Assembly: GCA_013215295.1 (NCBI GenBank)
Contig: JABSOZ010000006.1
Coordinates: 1-64,000 of the forward strand
Length of the DNA: 64,000 bases
Direction: 5' to 3'
Origin: Colwellia sp.
Lineage (GTDB): Bacteria > Pseudomonadota > Gammaproteobacteria > Enterobacterales > Alteromonadaceae
Shown: positions 57,745 to 64,000 of the stretch, piece after piece
Numbering within the stretch: position 1 is the stretch's first letter
Layout: each line of letters opens with the position of its first letter
Made by a program: the position numbers and the translations under genes
The notes under the pieces: generated by a model
Told to the model about the DNA's origin: nothing
Databases searched by the model: none
Seen by the model: the letters and a program-made list of their open reading frames with translations, nothing else

Positions 57745-60009
57745 ATGAAAATGTTTAAACAAAGCGCACTAGCACTCTGTGTGCAGGCGTCAATATTTGC
57801 CAGCGTTGCAAGTATTTCAACGAGTTCTTTTGCTGAAGATGGTGTGAAAGAAAAAATTACTGGTATCGAAGTTATAGAAGTAACTGCTCGTAAACGTACT
57901 GAAAACATTAAAGATGTACCTATTTCAATTTCAGCGATTACGGCTAAAAAATTAGAGGTTCTAGGATCTGCAGGAATGGATGTACGTTCGTTATCTGCAA
58001 AGGTGCCTAGTTTATTAATTGAATCTTCATTTGGACGAACTTTTCCACGTTTTTATATTCGCGGTTTAGGTAATACAGATTTTGATTTACTCGCTTCTCA
58101 ACCTGTTTCATTGATTTACGATGATGTCGTTTTAGAAAATGCTTTAACTAAAGGCATGCCTATGTTCGATATTGAACGCGTTGAAGTATTACGTGGCCCG
58201 CAAGGAACATTATTTGGACGTAATACAACCGCTGGTATTATTAAAGTTCAATCTAAAAAACCCACACAAGATTTTGATGCAACGGTATCTACCTCTTATG
58301 GTACTTATGGTTCAACCGATTTTCGTCTTGCGATTGGTGGTGGTTTAACCGACACGTTATCTGCACGAGTGTCGTTATTACAACAAGATAGAGATGATTG
58401 GATAGACAATAAAGCGCCAGGTTTTGAAAAAGAAGATGAGTTAGGTGGCTACGGTGAAACCGCAGGAAGAATTCAACTTCTATGGGAACCAAATGATGAG
58501 TTCTCAGCTTTATTTAATTATCACTTTAGAGATGCCGATGCCGATGCTCGTGTTTTTAGAGCAAACATCATTAAGCCGGGTACAAATGACTTAGTAGATG
58601 ATTTTGATCGTGAAGTCGTTTATCAAGATGCTGCATCAAGAAATAATCAAACTATTGAAATGAAAGGCTCTAGCTTAAAATTATCTTATGACATGGGCAG
58701 CCATACCTTAACTTCTGTAACAGGTTATGAATCTGCTGAAATGTTTTCCGTTGGTGATATTGATGGGGGTTATGGCGCCTCATTCTTAGGTGATTATATG
58801 GGACCTGGATTTATTCCATTCCCATCAGAAACTGGCGCTAAAATGCCAGATCATTCTCAGATTACCCAAGAAATTAGATTATCTAGCAATGATCTTGGTG
58901 ATTTTGATTATCAATTCGGTTTTTTCTATTTTGATGAAGATTTAACTATCCACAATTTAAGTTTTGATACTTTAGGTGGCGGTGCACAAAATGGCATTGC
59001 TATTCAAAATATGGAAACAACCGCGTGGGCTGTTTTTGCTTCATTGGACTTTGAGTTATCAGATGATTTAGGCATAACTGCTGGTATCCGTTATTCAGAT
59101 GATGAACGTGTTTGGGATGGAACTTTAGTTCAATCACCGTTCGGCGCACCTGGTTTCAGTGAAAACACGACGGTTGATGATTCACAAATCAGCGGTGATA
59201 TCAGTGTTAACTACAAAATGAATGATGAAGTAAATCTTTATGCCCGAGTAGCAAAAGGCTACAGAGCGCCAAGTATTCAAGGTCGTAGTTTATTATTTTC
59301 TGCATCACATACAACGGCTAAATCAGAATTAGTAACATCAATTGAATCAGGTTTTAAATCTACCTTTTTAGATAATACTGCACGTATTGACGGTTCAGTA
59401 TTTTATTATGTTGTTGATGATCAACAATTAACAGCAGTAGGCGGCACTGGTAATGTTGCAAGTTTACTTAATGCTGACAAAGCTGTTGGTTATGGTTTTG
59501 AATTAGACTCAGAATTTTGGGCAACTGAAAACTTGGTCTTTGGTGCTAGCTTGAGCTACAACCACACTGAATTACAAGATGACACTATTTCTGTTGCAGG
59601 GTGTGGTGCTAATTGTACTATCACAGATCCTTTAAATAGTGATGGCAGAGTTATTATTGATGGTAACTCACTTCCACAGTCTCCAGAATGGATTGGTAAC
59701 TTAAGTGCTCGTTGGACAAAAGAAATTGGTGATGGTGAATTATACGTTTATACCGATTGGTCTTATCGTAGCGAAGTAAGCTTTTTCTTATATGAGTCTA
59801 AAGAATTTACAGGTGACCCAATATTAGAAGGTGGTTTACGTGTTGGTTATGAGTGGGATGGTGACGATGTAGAATATGAAGTTGCTGCTTTTAGCCGAAA
59901 CATTCTTGATGAAGAAAAGCTAACCGGTGCCATTGATTTTAATAATTTAACTGGTTATGTCAATGAACCACGTTTCTTTGGCGTAGAATTTAAAGCTAAC
60001 TTCTTTTAA
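57745..60009 (+). CDS. TonB-dependent receptor within the nucleoside locus
   Basis: A 754-aa outer-membrane receptor. Signal peptide about 1-30 (ending SFAEDG), TonB box region GIEVIEVTARKR, plug (VPISISAITAKKLEV...RFYIRGLGNTDFD, IERVEVLRGPQGTLFGRNTTAG) and a beta barrel ending in FFGVEFKANFF. Good GGGAG ribosome binding site. It starts 77 bp after deoB with no terminator in between, so co-transcription is likely. Nucleoside or nucleotide import is inferred from context only. Confidence 0.94.
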   Translation: MKMFKQSALALCVQASIFASVASISTSSFAEDGVKEKITGIEVIEVTARKRTENIKDVPISISAITAKKLEVLGSAGMDVRSLSAKVPSLLIESSFGRTFPRFYIRGLGNTDFDLLASQPVSLIYDDVVLENALTKGMPMFDIERVEVLRGPQGTLFGRNTTAGIIKVQSKKPTQDFDATVSTSYGTYGSTDFRLAIGGGLTDTLSARVSLLQQDRDDWIDNKAPGFEKEDELGGYGETAGRIQLLWEPNDEFSALFNYHFRDADADARVFRANIIKPGTNDLVDDFDREVVYQDAASRNNQTIEMKGSSLKLSYDMGSHTLTSVTGYESAEMFSVGDIDGGYGASFLGDYMGPGFIPFPSETGAKMPDHSQITQEIRLSSNDLGDFDYQFGFFYFDEDLTIHNLSFDTLGGGAQNGIAIQNMETTAWAVFASLDFELSDDLGITAGIRYSDDERVWDGTLVQSPFGAPGFSENTTVDDSQISGDISVNYKMNDEVNLYARVAKGYRAPSIQGRSLLFSASHTTAKSELVTSIESGFKSTFLDNTARIDGSVFYYVVDDQQLTAVGGTGNVASLLNADKAVGYGFELDSEFWATENLVFGASLSYNHTELQDDTISVAGCGANCTITDPLNSDGRVIIDGNSLPQSPEWIGNLSARWTKEIGDGELYVYTDWSYRSEVSFFLYESKEFTGDPILEGGLRVGYEWDGDDVEYEVAAFSRNILDEEKLTGAIDFNNLTGYVNEPRFFGVEFKANFF

Positions 60010-60037
60010 AGTTAAATCTGAAAAATAAGTGATTAAT

Positions 60038-60068
60038 AAAAAGGGGTAGCAATAGGCTACCCCTTTTT
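60038..60068. terminator. Bidirectional terminator between the TonB receptor and deoD
   Basis: AAAAAGGGGTAGC/GCTACCCCTTTTT stem around AATAG, between converging genes, with A and T runs on the outside. Confidence 0.92.
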
Positions 60069-60093
60069 ATGTTCAGGAAGAACAGTTAATATA

Positions 60094-60798
60094 TTATATT
60101 AAACTTTCTAACGTTAATTCCATCATGTCTTTAAAGGTTGTTTCACGTTCATCAGCCGTTGTTTGTTCGCCTGTTTTAATATGATCGCTTACCGTTAATA
60201 CCGCCAATGCTTTTTTACCGTATTCCGCAGCAACGCCATAAAGACCTGCAGCTTCCATTTCAACGGCTAAAATCCCATATTTCTCCATCGTAGCAAACAT
60301 TTCTGGTTGTGGTGTATAAAATAGGTCTGCCGTGAATATGTTACCCACTCGAACGTCTTGATTTAATCGTTCAGCGGTATCAACAACACTTTTTAACAGT
60401 GAAAAGTCAGCACATGCTGCAAAATCAACATTATGAAAACGCTGTCTATTAACATTAGAGTCTGTGCTTGCGGCCATTCCAATGATGATATCACGAACTT
60501 TAATATCATCGCGAACGGCTCCACAAGAACCGATACGAATAATACTTTCAACACCGTAGTCTTTATAAAGTTCAGTGGCGTAAATAGAAACACTTGGAAT
60601 GCCCATGCCTGAGCCCATCACTGAAATAGGCTTGCCTTTATAAGTACCCGTGTAGCCAAACATGTTACGAACACGCGTAACACATTTTACGTTTTCTAAG
60701 AAATTGTCAGCAATGTATTTGGCTCTAAGCGGATCGCCTGGCATTAATACCGTTTTTGCGAAATCGCCTTCTTGAGCTTCAATATGTGGAGTTGGCAT
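60094..60798 (-). CDS. deoD: Purine nucleoside phosphorylase, DeoD type
   Basis: A 234-aa hexameric-type phosphorylase releasing purine bases from nucleosides. [30 protein letters not shown] at the N-terminus, [17 protein letters not shown], and the catalytic Asp in [11 protein letters not shown] are typical. E. coli DeoD is 239 aa. It lies downstream of add on the same strand with a 194-bp spacer in which I see no RutR-type box. Confidence 0.97.
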   Translation of the reverse strand: MPTPHIEAQEGDFAKTVLMPGDPLRAKYIADNFLENVKCVTRVRNMFGYTGTYKGKPISVMGSGMGIPSVSIYATELYKDYGVESIIRIGSCGAVRDDIKVRDIIIGMAASTDSNVNRQRFHNVDFAACADFSLLKSVVDTAERLNQDVRVGNIFTADLFYTPQPEMFATMEKYGILAVEMEAAGLYGVAAEYGKKALAVLTVSDHIKTGEQTTADERETTFKDMMELTLESLI

Positions 60799-60992
60799 AA
60801 GAGTTATCCTTTATTTTTTAAGTGTAACTCAGTAAGTTTCTAGCCGAGCTGATGAAATCAAACTGCTATCAAGGATTTTTTACTGAAATTTTGTTTATAA
60901 CGACATTTTTTATCGCTTGAACGTTAATGTGGTTATGATAATACTAAGTGAAGTGACGATCAATTATCGATTAATAACTTACCTCAATTCTT

Positions 60993-61988
60993 TTAGATTT
61001 TTAGCTGTCGTAAACTTTCTTTTTCTTTATCTGATAAGAAACTCATTTCGATAGCATTATGTTGTAATTGTGTAATTTGCTTTTCACTGAGTTTAAGTAA
61101 ATTGGTGGCAAGATTAAATTCATCTTTAAGTTCTATATTTTCAACCGCTGGATCATCAGTATTTAGGCACACATTCAGTCCATTTTCTAAAAATGTTTTA
61201 ATGGGATGGTTGCTCAAGTCTTTTATAGTGCCTGTTTGATAATTTGATGTCAGGCATGACTCAATGCCAATTTGATGTTTAAGCATATAATCCATGAGCT
61301 TTTGATCTTTAACACAAGCTACGCCATGGCCGATTCTTGTTGCGCCAAGTTTTTCTATGGCATGCCAGACACTTTCTGGTCCCGCAGCTTCACCTGCATG
61401 AACCGTTATTTGTAAACCAGCATCTGATGCCTTTTTAAAGTGACGTTCGAATAAATCACCTGGAAAATTGTACTCATCACCCGCTAAATCTAGCGCTGTA
61501 ATATTATCTTTATGCGCTAATATTGCATTAAGTTCAGTTTCGCAATTTTCTACACCAAAAGTACGACTAAGAATGCCAATTAAATTAATTTTTGTCGGAT
61601 ATTTATCACACCCTTGTTTAATACCTTCAATGATTGCTTCAACAACACCTTCAATAGGAAGTTGATGTGTCATCGCGATATAAAAAGGAGAAAATCGTAA
61701 TTCTGCGTAATCAATATTAGCAAGATAAGCATCTTCAACATTTTCAAAACCAATACGTACAACATCATCTAATGAAGACAGTACTTTGACTCCCCAATCT
61801 AATTTCTTCAAAAAAGCTAAAAGATCAGCTTCATTATTCGTGATCTTAATATGAGGTAAGAAGTCTTCATAATTCGTTTCAGGTAACTCAATGTTGTTCT
61901 TTTTCGCTAATTGCCAAACAGTTTTAGGGCGAATGTTGCCGTCTAAATGACGATGAAGGTCGATAAGTGGGAGTTGCTTGTTATGCAT
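60993..61988 (-). CDS. add: Adenosine deaminase
   Basis: A 331-aa zinc hydrolase converting adenosine and deoxyadenosine to inosine forms. Metal and catalytic residues: LIDLHRHLDGNIRP (two zinc His), TVHAGEAAGPES (His and catalytic Glu), GHGVAC and NTDDPAV (Asp pair). Same size as E. coli Add (333 aa). It provides substrate for DeoD. Confidence 0.96.
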   Translation of the reverse strand: MHNKQLPLIDLHRHLDGNIRPKTVWQLAKKNNIELPETNYEDFLPHIKITNNEADLLAFLKKLDWGVKVLSSLDDVVRIGFENVEDAYLANIDYAELRFSPFYIAMTHQLPIEGVVEAIIEGIKQGCDKYPTKINLIGILSRTFGVENCETELNAILAHKDNITALDLAGDEYNFPGDLFERHFKKASDAGLQITVHAGEAAGPESVWHAIEKLGATRIGHGVACVKDQKLMDYMLKHQIGIESCLTSNYQTGTIKDLSNHPIKTFLENGLNVCLNTDDPAVENIELKDEFNLATNLLKLSEKQITQLQHNAIEMSFLSDKEKESLRQLKI

Positions 61989-62010
61989 GGGGAGTATTGT
62001 CCTGAGAATA

Positions 62011-62041
62011 TAAAAAGTTGCTAGTAGATAACACTAGCAAC
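62011..62041 (-). terminator. Terminator after the second secreted nuclease
   Basis: GTTGCTAGT/ACTAGCAAC stem followed on the minus strand by TTTTTAT, between the nuclease stop (62105) and the add start (61988). Confidence 0.82.
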
Positions 62042-62104
62042 TGTAGATGGCTATTATTTATTTTAGCTTAAAATTATTATTGTGCATTGTAGATTCAAAG
62101 CCAA

Positions 62105-63010
62105 TTAGAGCGCTATTTTAACCGAAATAGGGCAGTGATCAGTTAATGAACGAGAGAGTTCTTTCGTGTATTTTTCTTTAAAGACGAGCTGTTCAAATGA
62201 ATCGTCTAGGTACATGCTTTTAGCACTTGGGTTAAAAACAATATGATCTATATAGTCTTTATAATAACCACCCCAACAATCAGAGTTCTTTGTTGCAGTA
62301 GGTGTCCATAGGGCTTCATTACCTTCGTCATCTAATGCTTGCCACAAACCTTGATCTTCAGCATATTTATTAGATATGTCTTGTGAGAAACGACGATTAA
62401 AATCACCAAGAACAACAAAAGCTTTATTCTCTTTTGCCTGTTTGTCTACCCAACGTTCCAGTGGTTCTATTTGTTTACTGAGCGTTGAACATGCTTGTTT
62501 GCGTCTAACTTCTTTGTCTGAAGTACTTGGCATCATAGCAACACTTTTACTATCGAGAGGGTCAGTAAAACAGCCTGATTTCAAATGTACCACAAGGAGT
62601 TTCAATTCTTTACCATTGCGAGATAAGGTTAAATCCATGCCATGTCTTACACGTGTAACATCTAGATCTTTATATTCTTTAGCAATAACGGTTAAACCCG
62701 CTGATTTTTTAACAGCCACACCCACTCGTTGTACCCAATCTTTTGTGGAAAAGTAGAAATCGTATTCGTTGCCAAAAACTTTTTGAGCCCATTCGCCATT
62801 TTCAACTTCTTGAAGCGCAATTACATCTGCATCGAGCTGCTTGGCATACGCTGCTAATTGTTTATAGTCAGCGGATTTTCGTTCATTATATTCATGAGAG
62901 CCTAACCAAGCTATATTCCATGAAGCGACTTTTAGCTCTTGTGAGTAAGTAGGTGAAACATACATTAAGCTAAATAGTAAACTAGCAGTTGTTAATATTG
63001 GTTTTTGCAT
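62105..63010 (-). CDS. Secreted endonuclease/exonuclease/phosphatase-family nuclease
   Basis: A 301-aa protein with a signal peptide (about 1-23, ending TYSQ). EEP motifs: LKVASWNIAWLG, VIALQEVENGEW (metal Glu), LLVVHLKSGCF, VVLGDFNRRFSQ and LTDHCPISVKI (Asp-His). It contains several Cys able to form disulphides, fitting an exported enzyme. It is divergent from the phosphoribosyltransferase, with a RutR-type box in the spacer. Distinct in size and sequence from the 398-aa paralogue at 44484. Confidence 0.9.
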   Translation of the reverse strand: MQKPILTTASLLFSLMYVSPTYSQELKVASWNIAWLGSHEYNERKSADYKQLAAYAKQLDADVIALQEVENGEWAQKVFGNEYDFYFSTKDWVQRVGVAVKKSAGLTVIAKEYKDLDVTRVRHGMDLTLSRNGKELKLLVVHLKSGCFTDPLDSKSVAMMPSTSDKEVRRKQACSTLSKQIEPLERWVDKQAKENKAFVVLGDFNRRFSQDISNKYAEDQGLWQALDDEGNEALWTPTATKNSDCWGGYYKDYIDHIVFNPSAKSMYLDDSFEQLVFKEKYTKELSRSLTDHCPISVKIAL

Positions 63011-63085
63011 TAATACTTCTCTTAGTTAAACTCATTGTAGTTTGAGCACAGGTAAATAAAAAATTGAATTCTTTGAATAATTTAC

Positions 63086-63114
63086 TTAACCATTCGGTCA
63101 AGAATTGATATAAT
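63086..63114. promoter_or_regulatory. Divergent nuclease/phosphoribosyltransferase promoter with RutR-type operator
   Basis: The palindrome CTTAACCATTCGGTCAAG (63085-63102) has core TAACCA-TT-CGGTCA at 63087-63100, with extra matching flanks. Rightward, -35 TTAACC (63086-63091), 17-bp spacer and a consensus -10 TATAAT (63109-63114) serve the phosphoribosyltransferase gene. Leftward, TTGACC (63101-63096) could be the -35 of the nuclease gene. Confidence 0.72.
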
Positions 63115-63154
63115 TTGCAACATTACACTATTTTTACAGTAAGAAACAACCACT

Positions 63155-63712
63155 ATGAATAAAAAATTTATTACAGCACAAGATTTACTAGTAGATTCTT
63201 TTAAACTTGCAGCACAAGTTTTTGAAGATGGGTTTAGACCACAATTTATAATTGGTATATGGCGTGGCGGTGCTCCTGTTGGCATTGCAGTTCAAGAGTA
63301 TTTTGATTTCAAAAATGTTGAAACAGATCACATAGCTGTTCGCACCTCTTCTTATTACGGTATTAATCAACAAAGTAAAGAGATTAAAGTGCATGGCTTG
63401 CATTACATTATAGAGAATGCAAATGCTACAGATGGTCTATTAATCGTTGACGATGTTTTTGATTCGGGCAGAAGTATTGAAGCTTTAATTAAACAACTTA
63501 AGAAACTTTCACGTAATAATATGCCAACGGAAGTACGCGTAGCATGTCCTTGGTATAAGCCGACCAATAACATGGTTGATTTTAAACCAGATTATTTTGT
63601 TCATGAGTCAGATGAATGGTTGGTATTTCCGCATGAGTTATCAGGATTAACCCAAGAAGAGATTGCTGAAGGTAAATCAGATTTGGCTAATATATTACAC
63701 CTTATAAAATAA
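63155..63712 (+). CDS. Purine-type phosphoribosyltransferase
   Basis: A 185-aa type I PRTase. The PRPP-binding motif is LLIVDDVFDSGRSIEAL near residues 103-119, and the N-terminal FIIGIWRGGAPVGIAVQEYF loop binds pyrophosphate. The family resembles hypoxanthine/xanthine-guanine phosphoribosyltransferases; exact base specificity cannot be fixed from sequence. It would salvage bases released by DeoD. Controlled by the promoter and operator at 63086-63114. Confidence 0.9.
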   Translation: MNKKFITAQDLLVDSFKLAAQVFEDGFRPQFIIGIWRGGAPVGIAVQEYFDFKNVETDHIAVRTSSYYGINQQSKEIKVHGLHYIIENANATDGLLIVDDVFDSGRSIEALIKQLKKLSRNNMPTEVRVACPWYKPTNNMVDFKPDYFVHESDEWLVFPHELSGLTQEEIAEGKSDLANILHLIK

Positions 63713-63730
63713 TTAGTGGTTGAATCGATA

Positions 63731-64000
63731 ATGAAATTGTTACCATTTTTAGCTGTATATCTTTGTGCTACTTGTGTGATGGCTGATGATAACATTCACC
63801 AGCAAGTGACATTGAAAGGAAAGTGGCTGGTAGAAACTAACGATAAAGTCATGTTAGACCCACAAACTTCAGCTTTGAAATTATGGAGAGGAAAGTTACT
63901 ATCACTGTCTGATCGCTCAGCACATGAGTCTCAGCAGAAACAATTACACATTATCAATCCCTCTGACGCTATCGTTGCAGAACAGTCATTAGCAATGACA
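63731..64000 (+). CDS. Secreted protein, cut by window end
   Basis: The first 90 codons are visible, starting MKLLPFLAVYLCATCVMADD with a signal peptide cleaved near Ala18. The visible mature part (GKWLVETNDKVMLDPQTSALKLWRGKLLSLSDRSAHE) suggests a beta-rich, repeat-like extracytoplasmic protein, possibly a propeller, but no family is assigned. It follows the phosphoribosyltransferase by 18 bp and is probably in its operon. The 3' end is outside the window. Confidence 0.7.
   Translation, partial: MKLLPFLAVYLCATCVMADDNIHQQVTLKGKWLVETNDKVMLDPQTSALKLWRGKLLSLSDRSAHESQQKQLHIINPSDAIVAEQSLAMT

Noticed and set aside
60799-60992. deoD upstream region checked for a RutR-type box
   Set aside because: Only a loose GTTAATGTGGTTAT stretch was seen, not a palindrome of the right form.

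Overview
The window reads as the chromosome of a low-GC marine gammaproteobacterium of the order Alteromonadales, most likely Colwellia-like (Colwelliaceae). That rests on AT-rich composition, TonB-dependent receptors, gene orders such as ald/lrp-ftsK-lolA-rarA-crcB-serS and trxB-aat-bpt-infA, and protein character; no rRNA or tRNA gene was seen to confirm it.
Layout. (1) 1-6893 is the distal part of a chromosomal integron cassette array: nine complete or near-complete attC sites of one family, one partial site at the left edge and two decayed sites, carrying small secreted or membrane proteins of unknown function and two ORF-less cassettes. The integrase is not in the window and should lie to the left. 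An IS30-family element (about 4643-5721) has joined a damaged cassette to the 3' half of a LysE/RhtB exporter gene. (2) 6972-8462 holds a truncated haemoglobin and a periplasmic solute-binding protein. (3) 8756-28759 is core housekeeping: a low-molecular-weight phosphatase, infA, both N-end-rule transferases, trxB, a 2OG-Fe(II) oxygenase, ald/lrp, ftsK, lolA, rarA, crcB, serS, a thioredoxin-like protein, an M14 peptidase, an alanine/sodium symporter and a DUF349 protein. A 50-bp tandem repeat with two hairpins per unit lies after serS. (4) 29105-42509 holds ansA, sppA, DoxX, nitroreductase, asnS, bioA divergent from bioBFCD, pepE and an orphan HicB-like gene.
(5) 43035-64000 is the most interesting part: an apparently coordinated locus for feeding on extracellular nucleic acids. 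It has two secreted endonuclease/exonuclease/phosphatase proteins, a lipoprotein alkaline phosphatase, two TonB-dependent receptors, a NupC nucleoside transporter, and the salvage and catabolic enzymes cdd, deoA, upp, tdk, deoC, udk, deoB, deoD, add and a phosphoribosyltransferase. A TetR-family regulator at 45686-46318 closely resembles E. coli RutR (uracil/thymine sensor). Palindromes matching the RutR consensus TTGACCA-NN-TGGTCAA stand in front of cdd-deoA, between udk and deoB, and between the second nuclease and the phosphoribosyltransferase, several overlapping a -35 box with a -10 box 17 bp away. The same box-plus-promoter sits 33 kb away in front of the 2OG-Fe(II) oxygenase, suggesting a pyrimidine-linked role for that enzyme. 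The rut genes themselves are absent from the window, so RutR appears to have been recruited to, or kept for, nucleoside and DNA catabolism here. These regulatory statements are inferences from sequence and have not been tested.
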